Source of the DNA: Paenibacillus sp. XY044
GTDB lineage: Bacteria > Bacillota > Bacilli > Paenibacillales > Paenibacillaceae
Direction: 5' to 3'
NCBI RefSeq assembly: GCF_002257645.1
Contig: NZ_NQMO01000004.1
Span: 1 to 64,000, forward strand
DNA length: 64,000 nucleotides
Notes under the pieces: model-generated
The model's input: the letters and a program-made list of their open reading frames with translations, nothing else
The model's database searches: none
Told to the model about the DNA's origin: nothing
Part shown: piece after piece, positions 34,133 to 43,302 of the stretch
Layout: every line of letters begins with the position of its first letter
Numbering within the stretch: position 1 is the stretch's first letter
Program-made: the position numbers and the translations under genes

Positions 34133-34593
34133 AACGGATCGATCGGAGAGCGGCGAAGGCACGAAGAATGGAAGGGTGGATCGCAAGCGCGATAAGTGTC
34201 ATGCTGGTCATTGCAGCGGTTTGGCTGACGGCAGCTTACGACTGGCCTGTATGGATTGCGGGATGGAGCGCGGTCATCGTCCTGCTGTACATCGTGCTTG
34301 AACTGGCGGTGCTGCCCGGTTTGCTGTACCGTTCTTGGCGATATGAGATTACGGAAAGGAACGTTGAGCTGAATCACGGCATATGGATTCGCAGGAAGAC
34401 GTTGATCCCGATGGTGCGTATTCAGCATGTGGACTCCAAGCAAGGGCCGATCCAGAAGATCTATGGACTATCCACCGTCACGTTCTCTACCGCAGCCGGC
34501 AGCCATCGCATTCCTGCACTGTCAGAGCAAGAAGCTGAAAACATCCGCAAGCAGATTTCGGATTGGGCAGGGGGGACGGATGGTGAGCTCTAA
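34129..34593 (+). CDS. ydbS: Bacterial PH-domain membrane protein, YdbS-like
   Basis: A 154-residue protein with two adjacent transmembrane helices (~18-62) and one bacterial PH domain (bPH2) starting RYEITERNVELNHGIWIRRKTLIPMVRIQHVDSKQGPIQKIYGLSTVTFSTA. In Bacillus YdbS and YdbT are encoded together and have been linked to protection against antimicrobial peptides. It overlaps the regulator by 4 bp and ydbT by 14 bp. Confidence 0.85.
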   Translation: MKRIDRRAAKARRMEGWIASAISVMLVIAAVWLTAAYDWPVWIAGWSAVIVLLYIVLELAVLPGLLYRSWRYEITERNVELNHGIWIRRKTLIPMVRIQHVDSKQGPIQKIYGLSTVTFSTAAGSHRIPALSEQEAENIRKQISDWAGGTDGEL

Positions 34594-36064
34594 TCCAAGA
34601 CCCTCGGTGGCCAACAGACGGCTGCATCCCGTATCCGTTCTGTATTTCCTGATTCATTCCGGGAAAGAGCTGGCTGGCCTGCTGCCTTTGATCCCGTTCT
34701 GTATTTTTCTGATCCATCGCGTATTTGGAAAAGAGATCGACCGCATCGTGCTGACGGTTTGCGTTATTGTGGCGGCTGCGATCATGCTGGTTGTCTTCGC
34801 CTGCCTGCGCTGGCGCCGCTTTATGTACCGGGTGGAGGATGGCGTCCTATATATTGAACACGGGTTGTGGGTCCGCCGAAAAATATGGATCACTAGGGAA
34901 CGCATCCAATCCCTTGATGTAACGGTCAGCCTGTATGATCGAATCTTCGGTCTCGTTCGCTTGGAAATGGAGACGTCCGGGGGAGATGAGGAGCCTGAGG
35001 CCGTGCTCAGCTCGATTTCCGCAGCGGAAGCGGTACGCATTCAGCGTGAGATGGGCATGGCGGAACCCGAAGCGCTGACCGAAATACCCGGCGATTCCCC
35101 CGTCCATAACGAACGCTCGCATGCCGTTCCCCTTAACAGCATGCGGCTGTCACTGGGCCAAACGCTGATCCTAAGTACAACGAGCGGCAAATTCGCGGTT
35201 CTTTGGATGGTGATCGTGGGGGGAGGCTTGAAACTGTGGGATGAATGGGTGAGAGATACCCCGATATGGGATCAGCTGTCCCCGCGGCTGTTGGTCCTCG
35301 GGATTCCGGGGCTCGTCGTCATCCTGGCGCTCCTCTCCTGGCTGCTCGCGTTTGCGGCTGCCTTCTTATTTGAATCCGGTTTTCAGGTTGAGACCGAGGG
35401 CCGTACGTTGACCATCGAGCGGGGCATTTTGGAAAAGAAAAGAACCGTCATCAAGCCGCATCGGATCCAGGCGGTCCGCATCACGCAAAACCCGCTGCAC
35501 AAGCTGTTCGGCAGAGCCTCGGTTCGAATGGTCATCGCAGGAAGCTCGGATGAGGATAAAAAAGTCGTCGATTTGTTTCCGCTGGTCCGTTATGATGAGC
35601 TTCCCATGCGGCTCGAAGCATTTCTGCCCGGCTTCCGCCTGCCGAAGACCTGGAGCCGGGTCGGTCGTCAATCCTACCGTTCCTACACCGTGTTACCCGT
35701 CCTGATCTGTATATTACTGGCGGCAGCGGTCTGGTTGTTCGTGCCCGGCGTCTGGCGGTGGCTTGCATGGGTTCTTCCCTTCCTTGCCTGGGGAGTATCA
35801 TCATTGGAATACCGGAAGGCGGCCTGGAGCCGGGAGGAGAACCAGCTTCATATCCGTTATGGGAGCTTTTCCGAGAAAGTCGTTCTGATCCCGATCTCCA
35901 AGGTACAGTGGCACAAAACCTCACAAACTCCTTTCCAGGCGGGGAAAGAGCTTGCCACGCTGAAAGTGGCGGTAGCATCCGGTAAATCCGGCGAAAAAAT
36001 CTCGCTGCGGCATGCCTCTGCCGCGGATGTTCACATGATCACCGATTGGCTTTCTGGAAAATAG
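34580..36064 (+). CDS. ydbT: Multi-PH-domain membrane protein, YdbT-like
   Basis: A 494-residue protein with three repeats of a two-helix hairpin followed by a bPH2 domain. The domains begin near YRVEDGVLYIEHGLWVRRK, FQVETEGRTLTIERGILEKKR and AAWSREENQLHIRYGSF. Each carries a HRIQAVRI- or RIQSLDV-like strand. ATG 34580 is chosen because GGGGGG precedes it and it yields a family-like N-terminus; the frame is open earlier inside ydbS. It likely forms a complex with YdbS in the membrane. A good terminator follows. Confidence 0.85.
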   Translation: MVSSNPRPSVANRRLHPVSVLYFLIHSGKELAGLLPLIPFCIFLIHRVFGKEIDRIVLTVCVIVAAAIMLVVFACLRWRRFMYRVEDGVLYIEHGLWVRRKIWITRERIQSLDVTVSLYDRIFGLVRLEMETSGGDEEPEAVLSSISAAEAVRIQREMGMAEPEALTEIPGDSPVHNERSHAVPLNSMRLSLGQTLILSTTSGKFAVLWMVIVGGGLKLWDEWVRDTPIWDQLSPRLLVLGIPGLVVILALLSWLLAFAAAFLFESGFQVETEGRTLTIERGILEKKRTVIKPHRIQAVRITQNPLHKLFGRASVRMVIAGSSDEDKKVVDLFPLVRYDELPMRLEAFLPGFRLPKTWSRVGRQSYRSYTVLPVLICILLAAAVWLFVPGVWRWLAWVLPFLAWGVSSLEYRKAAWSREENQLHIRYGSFSEKVVLIPISKVQWHKTSQTPFQAGKELATLKVAVASGKSGEKISLRHASAADVHMITDWLSGK

Positions 36065-36071
36065 CATCTGA

Positions 36072-36109
36072 TAGCCTTTCCGCCGCGCAGCGATGGGAAG
36101 GCTTTTTTT
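36072..36109 (+). terminator. Terminator of the ydbST operon
   Basis: AGCCTTTCC pairs with GGGAAGGCT and is followed by seven T. Confidence 0.9.
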
Positions 36110-36432
36110 GCTACCAAACTCATTTTTGGCGCAAATAGGGAAAACCGCCATCAAAAATGGGCCCCTGCCGGAAGAGAGCCCCTTGAAAAAAAGCCGCAAA
36201 AGCGTTACGTTACTGAGTAATATAAAAACGTCTATCCTATCATGTTCAGAAGACAGGCCGTATATAGGGAAGTCTTTTTCAGCGGGCAGGTCTTTTCCAT
36301 ACGAAAAAGCGGCAGAACGCGGGCGCCATCCAGCACGACAGGACGATTCGAGGCGTTATCACCGCAGATCAGCCCCGAAGAAGAGGTCTTCCATGTAAAA
36401 AGAGGGTTAGCGGAGTGAGGAGAGAACAAGAG
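36110..36432. other. Gene-free leader upstream of ilvA
   Basis: No T-box specifier or AGGGTGGTACCGCG-like antiterminator is visible, and there is no ORF with a ribosome site. Promoter elements for ilvA must lie here, but none is convincing. Confidence 0.5.
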
Positions 36433-37776
36433 ATGAATGATACTGGAAGGGAAACGCAGGCACCGTCTTCAGCTGGAGCCGAAGGAGTCACCGTCATGAA
36501 CGCTGAGGGAGGAAGCGCGGCAGACAAGCCCCGTACCGTCAGCATGGAGGATATCGTCCGTGCGCATCACGTGCTGCGGGAGGTCATCGTGCGGACGCCG
36601 CTGCAGCGGGATCCGGTCCTGTCGGCGAAATACGAATGCAGCGTGTTTTTGAAACGGGAGGATCTGCAGGTCGTGCGTTCCTTCAAGATCCGCGGGGCCT
36701 ACAATATGATCCGCAGCCTGTCGCCTGAGGAGATGGCGAATGGCATCGTGTGCGCGAGTGCGGGTAACCATGCGCAGGGGGTGGCTTTTTCCTGCCATGC
36801 GCTGAATATAAAGGGAAAAATCTATATGCCGAGCACGACCCCGAACCAGAAGGTGAAGCAGGTCAAGCGCTTTGGCGGCAGCAACGTGGAAGTCATTTTG
36901 ACCGGGGACACGTTCGACGATGCCTACGAAGAGGCGATCAAGGCGTGCGACCGGGAGGGCATGACGTTTATCCATCCGTTTGACGAGCCTAAGATCATTG
37001 CGGGCAACGGCACGATTGCGATGGAAGTGATGGAAAGCCTGGATTCGGCTGCAGACCATGTGTTCGTCACGATCGGCGGCGGCGGTCTGGCGGCAGGCGT
37101 GGCGACGTACATCAAGACGGTCAGCCCGGCGACCAAGGTGATCGGCGTCGAGCCGGAAGGCGCGGCATCGATGAGCGAGGCGCTGGCCCGGAAAGGCGTT
37201 ATCACGCTGGACGAGATCGACAAGTTCGTCGACGGAGCGGCTGTGAAACGGGTGGGCGATACCCCGTACGACATCTGCTCCCGCCTGCTGGACGATGTGG
37301 TCAAAGTGCCGGAAGGTAAAGCCTGCACGGCCATCCTGGAGCTGTACAACGAAAATGCGATCGTCGTCGAGCCCGCAGGCTCGCTGCCGGTAGCGGCGCT
37401 GGACCTGTACCGGGACGAAATCCGCGGCAAAACGGTCGTCTGCATCATCAGCGGCGGCAACAACGATATTGACCGGATGCAGGAAATCAAGGAGCGCTCG
37501 CTGATGTACGAAGGCATCAAGCACTATTTTATGATCAATTTCCCGCAGCGTTCCGGCGCGCTCCGCGAATTTCTGGAAGACGTGCTCGGACCGGGCGACG
37601 ACATCACCAACTTTGAATATACGAAAAAGCATAACAAAGAGAACGGACCGGCGCTCGTCGGCATCGAGCTGAACAGCCGCGAGGATTATGAGCCGCTTAT
37701 TGAGCGCATGAACCGGAAAGGGCTTAAATTTACCGAGCTCAACAAGGATTCCAACCTCTACAACATGCTGATTTAA
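36433..37776 (+). CDS. ilvA: Threonine dehydratase, biosynthetic type
   Basis: A 447-residue PLP enzyme deaminating threonine to 2-oxobutanoate for isoleucine synthesis. The PLP lysine is Lys85 in VVRSFKIRGAYNMI. The phosphate-binding glycine loop is TIGGGGLAAGVATYI, and CASAGNHAQGVAFSC is the substrate loop. The C-terminal ACT-like regulatory domain (~residues 365-447, HYFMINFPQRSGALREFL to the end) indicates isoleucine feedback control, in the short Bacillus-like form. ATG 36433 follows GGAGAGAACAAGAG; GTG 36415 is in frame. The first ~35 residues are an extra hydrophilic, Ala/Gly/Glu-rich leader. Confidence 0.95.
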   Translation: MNDTGRETQAPSSAGAEGVTVMNAEGGSAADKPRTVSMEDIVRAHHVLREVIVRTPLQRDPVLSAKYECSVFLKREDLQVVRSFKIRGAYNMIRSLSPEEMANGIVCASAGNHAQGVAFSCHALNIKGKIYMPSTTPNQKVKQVKRFGGSNVEVILTGDTFDDAYEEAIKACDREGMTFIHPFDEPKIIAGNGTIAMEVMESLDSAADHVFVTIGGGGLAAGVATYIKTVSPATKVIGVEPEGAASMSEALARKGVITLDEIDKFVDGAAVKRVGDTPYDICSRLLDDVVKVPEGKACTAILELYNENAIVVEPAGSLPVAALDLYRDEIRGKTVVCIISGGNNDIDRMQEIKERSLMYEGIKHYFMINFPQRSGALREFLEDVLGPGDDITNFEYTKKHNKENGPALVGIELNSREDYEPLIERMNRKGLKFTELNKDSNLYNMLI

Positions 37777-37809
37777 TAGGATCTAATAAAACGGAGACCC
37801 TGCATCAAC

Positions 37810-37865
37810 AGGTCCCCATAGACTGGACACGTAGGGAAGTGTTTAAGCTATGGGGGCCTCTTTGT
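37810..37865 (+). terminator. Terminator of ilvA
   Basis: AGGTCCCCATAG (37810-37821) pairs with CTATGGGGGCCT (37848-37859), followed by CTTT. The loop has a small inner stem. Confidence 0.8.
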
Positions 37866-37893
37866 ATACCGGTATAAGCATTAAGGGGATGTT

Positions 37894-38781
37894 TCACGTA
37901 TTTTTAGGGCGTCGAGAGAGGTGTTTGGGACCGGTGGTGATGACCACAACCAATGCCAAGAGGCATTGCGCCACCACCCCTTGCCAGTTGAGCCAGAGAG
38001 AAAGAGGGAAATAGAGGTCAGTGATGTTTAGGGCATTGTGGAACAAGATTGCCAGCAAGACACTCCCTCGCGTGTGATTATAGACCCAGGTCATCAGAAT
38101 GCTGTTCGCAATCGTTCCAAGCGCAAAAATGAAGAAAGGAGTGGTGGATTGAGAAGTCCCCGGTATGAAAAAGAACGGGAGGTGCCACACCGTCCACAAG
38201 ACGCCAAGGATGAGACTCGACCCCAGGGCGCTGTACCTTTCCTGTAGCTTGGGCAGCGCATACCCACGCCATCCTGGTTCCTCACCGAACGGCCCACCAA
38301 GCAGACTTCCTACGAGAAACACGGGGATAATCAGAAACCAGGGATTGATGCCCGAAGGGAGAGAAAGCTCCTCGACCACGGACGGATGGGCCAAATCGAA
38401 GGAGGCTCCTCCCAGAAGAGATTTGCAAGCCATGACAATCAGGGTGACCATAGCTGGAGCAAAGAGGACAACCAAGTACCACCGAGGGCTTACACGCCAG
38501 ATGAACCATTGGCGAAGAAAAGCACGCATGCCGCCCTTACCGGTGGTTGTCGCTGTGAGAAGAAGGGCGGCAAGTAACGGGCCGATACTCCCGACGAACG
38601 TGAGGGGAGAAATGAGACTGGAGGGGAGGGGGATAAGCCCATGCGAATGAAGGGCTACCAGACCCAGGAACAGCCATGTGATAGCGTAGGCCAATACAAA
38701 GTAAGTGACAAGTGGATGGGATTTCCAGATCCGAAACCGATGTTTCCTCTCTTTATTGTCCGCTTTCAGGATTGCTTGCAT
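37894..38781 (-). CDS. CPBP family intramembrane metalloprotease
   Basis: A 295-residue protein with about eight hydrophobic helices. The CPBP (CAAX protease/bacteriocin-processing, Abi) motifs are present: GEEPGWRGYALPKL (EExxxR), VLWTVWHLPFFF (FxxxH-like) and LFHNALNIT (HxxxN). Together these form the zinc-like active site in the membrane. Substrates of such enzymes in Bacillales are mostly unknown; self-immunity to bacteriocins and processing of membrane proteins are known roles. ATG 38781 follows AAAGGAGGA at a good distance; the frame is open to 38811. It is a single gene. Confidence 0.88.
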   Translation of the reverse strand: MQAILKADNKERKHRFRIWKSHPLVTYFVLAYAITWLFLGLVALHSHGLIPLPSSLISPLTFVGSIGPLLAALLLTATTTGKGGMRAFLRQWFIWRVSPRWYLVVLFAPAMVTLIVMACKSLLGGASFDLAHPSVVEELSLPSGINPWFLIIPVFLVGSLLGGPFGEEPGWRGYALPKLQERYSALGSSLILGVLWTVWHLPFFFIPGTSQSTTPFFIFALGTIANSILMTWVYNHTRGSVLLAILFHNALNITDLYFPLSLWLNWQGVVAQCLLALVVVITTGPKHLSRRPKNT

Positions 38782-38947
38782 GGATACAATCCTCCTTTGT
38801 TTTGTTTCCATTCGTTCTATAACTTCTCCATTGTAACAGGCAGAACTGCCGCTTCGAGCCCATCCTTAGACGGAAAGCGTCCTGGACTTTGGTCAAGAAA
38901 AGAGCCCATGCGCGAGGCTAGTTGCAGAGGTGGATATCAAGGGGAAC

Positions 38948-38983
38948 GAAAAAAGATGACCCCTGTACAATACAGGAATCATC
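38948..38983 (-). terminator. Terminator of the secreted-protein gene
   Basis: GATGACCCCTGTA (38955-38967) pairs with TACAGGAATCATC (38971-38983). On the minus strand it is followed by six T. Confidence 0.88.
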
Positions 38984-39067
38984 TCTTGTCAGCGTTAACT
39001 TTTTTTTGAAAAAAGTTTTTATCCGGTTGATGGTTCAGCCGGTAAATGTTTCGTCTGATGAACGGTT

Positions 39068-40009
39068 TTATTTTAGCGCGGAGTTGATGTAGGCCCGGAC
39101 TTCCGGCGTCAGGGTGTCGTTGTTTTTGTTCACGACGTCCAGGAATCCCTTGATCCGCTTCAGGTAGCCGCTGGTGACCGGGTTTCCTTTGCTGACGGCA
39201 GCTTCCAGCGCGGCTTTGGCCTTCGGATCGATTTTCTTGCTGTCATAGTCGAACATCGGCGTGTTGTTGAGGCCGTTCATGCTGACGGACAGATACAGCT
39301 GGTACAGTGCTTTGACCTGGGTCACGCGGTTGGACTTCGGATACGACTTCACGAAAGCTTCCTGGGTCTGAGCACGCTTGATGACTTCCGTCATGCTGAT
39401 CGACAGCGCTGCGTCATTGGCAAAGCGGTTCTTCGTTTCCGCCGTCATGATATCGATGTAGCTCTTGATATCGTTGGTCACGTAAGGGCGAACCTTCTGG
39501 AAGCGCGGGTAATCCAGCACCAGATAGTACATGCCTTCGGACGTTTCCAGACGGTAGCCGCTGTCGCGGGCGCCTTTGAAGAGGGCCTTCAGGTTTTTGT
39601 CGCTCGTCTTATTGATCAGGGAAGTCAGGTCGTCCCCTTGCTTCATCAGCTTCATGAGGCTGCGCTGTACGTTGTCTTTGTAAAATTTCTGGTTCCACGT
39701 TTCCAGATTGGCGTTTTCGGCGTTCTCCATCTTGAGGGCCATCAGCATGGCCTGATACGGCGTCACTTGATAAATGTTTTTCTCCATGTAGGCCAGCGCC
39801 TCAGCCTGCTTCGCAGGTTTTTTCAGCAGCTCCATCATGTGGTTGTAAATGGCGTTCGCATGTTTCGTTTTGGCCGAGACGGCGGCGGAAATCGCCGGTT
39901 TGGAAGCGGTGGACTGTGCGGCGGCGGCATGAACCGCTCCGGCTCCGGTTTGCAGGGTAAGGGCAATCATAAGGGCAGCGGCTGTAGCCGCGGTAGCTGT
40001 TTTTTTCAT
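39068..40009 (-). CDS. Secreted protein of unknown function
   Basis: A 313-residue protein starting with a typical Sec signal peptide (MKKTATAATAAALMIALTLQTG, cleavage likely after AVHAA). A short Ala/Ser/Thr linker follows, then a mostly helical domain rich in Lys, Asn and Tyr (MMELLKKPAKQAEALAYMEKNIYQVTPYQAMLMALKMENAE). There are no cysteines, membrane anchor, lipobox or sorting signal, so it should be released or loosely wall-bound. I do not recognise the family. AGGAGGTTGATC precedes the start. It is a single gene with its own terminator. Confidence 0.75.
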   Translation of the reverse strand: MKKTATAATAAALMIALTLQTGAGAVHAAAAQSTASKPAISAAVSAKTKHANAIYNHMMELLKKPAKQAEALAYMEKNIYQVTPYQAMLMALKMENAENANLETWNQKFYKDNVQRSLMKLMKQGDDLTSLINKTSDKNLKALFKGARDSGYRLETSEGMYYLVLDYPRFQKVRPYVTNDIKSYIDIMTAETKNRFANDAALSISMTEVIKRAQTQEAFVKSYPKSNRVTQVKALYQLYLSVSMNGLNNTPMFDYDSKKIDPKAKAALEAAVSKGNPVTSGYLKRIKGFLDVVNKNNDTLTPEVRAYINSALK

Positions 40010-40252
40010 CGTGTGATCAACCTCCTGTTTGGTATATGTTCATATTACCCGAAGGTTGTTTCGCTTTGATCTCGACTTGTTTCCAACTTGTAAACTTTTA
40101 TGAATTGATTTGGAGACAGGGGAATTCCACGAAATTCGGTAGAAAGTTTGAATTGTTAATGCTCATTTAATCTACATACAACATACAACAATTATGATGG
40201 ATCTGATTTACCGGTAACAAGCACCCCAAAATAACGTCAGGGAGCGATTGGC

Positions 40253-41463
40253 TTGAATACGGAACCACAACAAGCATTAGAGGTTACAAATGCAAAATCA
40301 GCCTCACTGTGGGAGGTACTTCGCGTCTCAACGAAACTAGGGCTGACCTCCTTTGGCGGGCCGATTGCCCACTTGGGTTACTTTCACGACGAATACGTTC
40401 GGCGCAGGAAGTGGATGGACGAAAAAGCTTATGCGGATCTTGTAGCCCTCTGCCAGTTCTTGCCTGGTCCGGCAAGCAGCCAGGTCGGAATCGGGATTGG
40501 CATCGTCAGGGCGGGACTGTGGGGCGGAGTGATGGCTTGGCTGGGCTTTACGCTGCCTTCCGTGATCGTATTGGTTCTTTTCGCCTTATTGCTTCAAGGT
40601 TTCGATATCGCGAATGCAGGCTGGATTCATGGGCTCAAAATCGTAGCTGTAGCTATTGTAGCGCAGGCTGTGCTGGGCATGGGCCAAAAACTGACCCCCG
40701 ACCGGTCCCGCATCACGATCGCAGTCGGGGCTGCAGCGCTCGTGTTATTATGGCCGACAGCCTATACTCAAGTGCTCATCATTGCCGCCGCGGCAATACT
40801 CGGGCTTTGGCTGTACAGGAAGAGTCCGGATCCTAGCAGCCAGAGCCTCCGGATTGCGGTGGGCAAACCCTTTGCGATCGGCTGTCTTGTTCTGTTTTTC
40901 GGCCTGCTCTTTGCGCTGCCGCTCCTAAGACAAACGTTTGATATCAAATGGCTGGCCATATTCGACAGCTTTTACCGCTCAGGGTCATTGGTGTTTGGCG
41001 GCGGTCATGTGGTATTGCCTTTGCTGGAGCGCGAGGTCGTGCCGACGGGGTGGGTGAGTCCGCAGGATTTCCTTGCCGGCTATGGAGCGGCGCAGGCCGT
41101 TCCCGGCCCGTTGTTACTTTTGCAGGGTATCTCGGGGCGATGTCCGGCGGCATAACAGGTGCGGTGGTTGCGACAGCGGCGATCTTCCTGCCTGCTTTTC
41201 TGCTGGTTGTCGGAGCGATGCCGTTTTGGAACGGCCTCCGGAACAGCCCCAGGGTCCAAGGTGCGCTGATTGGGATTAACGCTGCGGTCGTTGGCATTTT
41301 ATTAGCGGCATTTTATGTTCCCATATGGACGACGGCCATTACGGCACCGGTTGATTTTGCCTTGGCACTTTTGTTATTTATTTTACTCGTGTTTTGGAAG
41401 CTTCCGCCTTGGGTTGTCGTACTTGCAGGTGCCTTAGCCGGAATGGTCATCGGATGGATATGA
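40253..41463 (+). pseudogene. chrA: Chromate transporter, split by one frameshift
   Basis: The first frame (40253-41155) gives a CHR domain (LGLTSFGGPIAHLGYFHDEYVRRRKWMDEKAYADLVALCQFLPGP) and the start of the second one (RSGSLVFGGGHVVLPLLEREVV, AAQAVPGPLL). The rest, TFAGYLGAMSGGITGAVVATAAIFLPAFLL, lies in another frame up to 41463. Adding one base near 41113-41116 (TTGTTAC to TTGTTTAC) restores a ~403-residue two-domain ChrA, the normal length. I see no slippery heptamer, so this is a recent inactivation or a base-call error. TTG 40253 is 8 nt after GGGAG. Intact ChrA exports chromate. Confidence 0.85.
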
Positions 41464-41504
41464 GTGGATCATAGAGGATGTCGAAACATAAACCATCACA
41501 AAAC

Positions 41505-41536
41505 GAAAAATCCCCATTCTCAAAGGGGATTTTCGC
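41505..41536. terminator. Bidirectional terminator after chrA
   Basis: AAAATCCCC (41507-41515) pairs with GGGGATTTT (41525-41533). Runs of A and T on the two sides allow use on both strands. It lies between chrA and the convergent DUF1129-like gene. Confidence 0.85.
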
Positions 41537-41604
41537 TATTTTCTGGCTGTCCGCGCAGCGATTGAGGCAAGGGCACCTTTGTCCAGTCAACCTCGCTAGC
41601 CGAA

Positions 41605-42270
41605 TCAGCCTCTTCTTAGAAAAATAAACCGCAGCCCGGCCAGTCCAACCAATCCGATCACCAGGCTGACCCATGGGTTGACGGTGAAGACAGGCAGCAT
41701 GGTCCGCATCGAGAACCCGATGATCATGACGATGACCAGGATGAGTATGTACACCCCGATCGCTTTCAAATCGATCTTGGGCTTGCCGGCTCTGTCTTCG
41801 CTTCCCGGCTTGTTCAGCGTCTTGGTGACGAGCTCGGTCAGCAGAATCGAACCTGCGGCCAACACGATCAGTGCCAACAGGCTGATCCGATTGATAGGTT
41901 CTCCCGCATAGCCGCTCCACTCGGCGACCAATCCGACCACCGCCTCGACCAAAAACAGAAACGTGAATGCCGCCCAAGGCATCAGGATGTAATAGGCGGC
42001 TCCCTCGATGGGCTTGCGCTTCGGCAGCTCATCCACGATGCTGCGGGCATACGCCTCGGGATCTTCGCCGAACAGCTGGGATGCCGGGCGGCCAGTTTCC
42101 TGGGCGTTCAGAACGTCCGATGCCACTTCGAGCAGCTTCTTCTCGGCCTGCTGCCGGTCCGCCCGGGTACCGCGTACCGCGATGATGACGTCCTCGACAT
42201 AATCCCGGTTCGCCGGGGTCATGCGTTCGCGCAGCCGGTTATTTTCTTGAATCATTTGTTTGATGGTCAT
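41605..42270 (-). CDS. DUF1129-like membrane protein
   Basis: A 221-residue protein. The first ~95 residues are hydrophilic and helical (QMIQENNRLRERMTPANRDYVEDVIIAVR, then AEKKLLEVASDVLNAQETG and GEDPEAYARSIVDEL). Four transmembrane helices then extend to the C-terminus, which ends FIFLRRG. This layout matches DUF1129 family members of Firmicutes; their function is unknown. ATG 42270 follows GGAGGAGCG; the longer frame to 42324 is unlikely. A 40-residue membrane peptide gene lies 80 bp upstream on the same strand and may be cotranscribed. Confidence 0.65.
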   Translation of the reverse strand: MTIKQMIQENNRLRERMTPANRDYVEDVIIAVRGTRADRQQAEKKLLEVASDVLNAQETGRPASQLFGEDPEAYARSIVDELPKRKPIEGAAYYILMPWAAFTFLFLVEAVVGLVAEWSGYAGEPINRISLLALIVLAAGSILLTELVTKTLNKPGSEDRAGKPKIDLKAIGVYILILVIVMIIGFSMRTMLPVFTVNPWVSLVIGLVGLAGLRFIFLRRG

Positions 42271-42350
42271 TCTGTACGCTCCTCCATATACCACAAGTAT
42301 AGGAACAGCCCCGGCCGTTTGCAAGGCAGCCTTGCAGGGACGCCACCCCT

Positions 42351-42473
42351 CTATTCCTTGAAAAAGAGCATTTCATAGTGCACCGCCACATAGATGATGG
42401 CGATAATGACGCAGACGATCAGGACGATCGACAGCGGTTTTTCCAGGGCAAACGTCATGACATGGTCCCACAT
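42351..42473 (-). CDS. Small single-helix membrane protein, 40 residues
   Basis: A frame missed by ordinary ORF calling. ATG 42473 is preceded by GAGGGGATGG. The product has a short polar start (MWDHVMTFALEKP), one strong membrane helix (LSIVLIVCVIIAIIYVAV) and the end HYEMLFFKE. It is probably inserted with one helix in the membrane. I do not recognise a family. The position directly before the DUF1129-like gene suggests a shared transcript, perhaps as a small partner. Confidence 0.5.
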   Translation of the reverse strand: MWDHVMTFALEKPLSIVLIVCVIIAIIYVAVHYEMLFFKE

Positions 42474-42703
42474 AGATGATCCATCCCCTCGTAAAAATGA
42501 TCCGTAGGGTTAGTTTCTGCCGCTCGGCTCGTTTCCATGCAGGCGGTGTCCATATAAGGCCCGGCGATGGTCCAGAGCACATCCGTTTACATCCGTTTTC
42601 GTCAATTGTGAACATTTATCGCCCCCCGAATAATCCGCGAGGCTGCGCGTGACAATAGGTCAATATGCACCAAATTTTAAACTGACCAGGAGGTGACCTT
42701 GTC

Positions 42704-43180
42704 GTGAGCGACAATTTTAAACAGAAATATGTATGGGACAGCAAGAGCAGAGGCTGGATGGTGGAAATGGCCGCGCTGGGGTCACTGAACGGACCTGAAG
42801 CAGCTGCGGAGCAGGCATTGGCGACGGGAAAAGACGGCGGACAGCCGTCTGCGTCGGGACAGCAAGTGGGGCAAGCGAATGGCGCCGGCGATAACGGGCT
42901 CCGGGGCATCGGCCCGGTCGGTGAAGGATCCGGCATGCGGGGCGTAGGCCCGGCGTCTGAAGATAACGGGATCGGGCCTCAGGCTGCGAGCGAACTCGCG
43001 AGCGAAATGGCCGAAGAGCGGATCGAAGCTTACGGCTGGCTCAATGAGCCGGAGTCCGGGGAGGAGCGCGGCAGCTGGCATCCGCAGAACGTGCTGGAAG
43101 CAAATCCGGAGAACAGCCTGCTGACCGATTGGGAAGGCCGCGAGGAAACCCATTCGATGTTCCGCCGCAGTTACGAATAA
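42704..43180 (+). CDS. Hypothetical hydrophilic protein with Gly-rich repeats
   Basis: A 158-residue protein. The N-terminus (SDNFKQKYVWDSKSRGWMVEMAALG) is well formed. The middle is low-complexity, with imperfect repeats GLRGIGPVGEGSG, GMRGVGPASEDNG and IGP. The C-terminal third is acidic with aromatic residues (EAYGWLNEPESGEERGSWHP). It has no signal or membrane segment. GTG 42704 is preceded by AGGAGGTG at good distance, so translation is likely. No family is recognised; a role as a flexible surface or spore-related protein would be a guess. Confidence 0.6.
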   Translation: MSDNFKQKYVWDSKSRGWMVEMAALGSLNGPEAAAEQALATGKDGGQPSASGQQVGQANGAGDNGLRGIGPVGEGSGMRGVGPASEDNGIGPQAASELASEMAEERIEAYGWLNEPESGEERGSWHPQNVLEANPENSLLTDWEGREETHSMFRRSYE

Positions 43181-43201
43181 AGAGCAGCAGACCTTTTTCA
43201 A

Positions 43202-43264
43202 TTGACACTCTCCACCCCGCGATGATAAGATGAATTCCGATATCACATTAAACTTATCGGAATT
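43202..43264 (+). promoter_or_regulatory. Promoter with a perfect inverted repeat over the start region
   Basis: TTGACA (43202-43207) and TAAGAT (43226-43231) are 18 bp apart. AATTCCGATA (43233-43242) and TATCGGAATT (43255-43264) are perfect inverted 10-mers that begin just after the -10, so the fold covers the transcript start. It could be an operator or a 5' stem. Confidence 0.65.
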
Positions 43265-43302
43265 ATCAATATATAAATGTTTAGGGGAACGGGGGAGTTA
43301 TT

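Noticed and set aside
36110..36432. T-box leader for ilvA
   Set aside because: No conserved T-box sequence or terminator/antiterminator pair found.
41105..41125. Programmed frameshifting in chrA
   Set aside because: No X-XXY-YYZ slippery heptamer or following stem was seen; a lost base explains it more simply.
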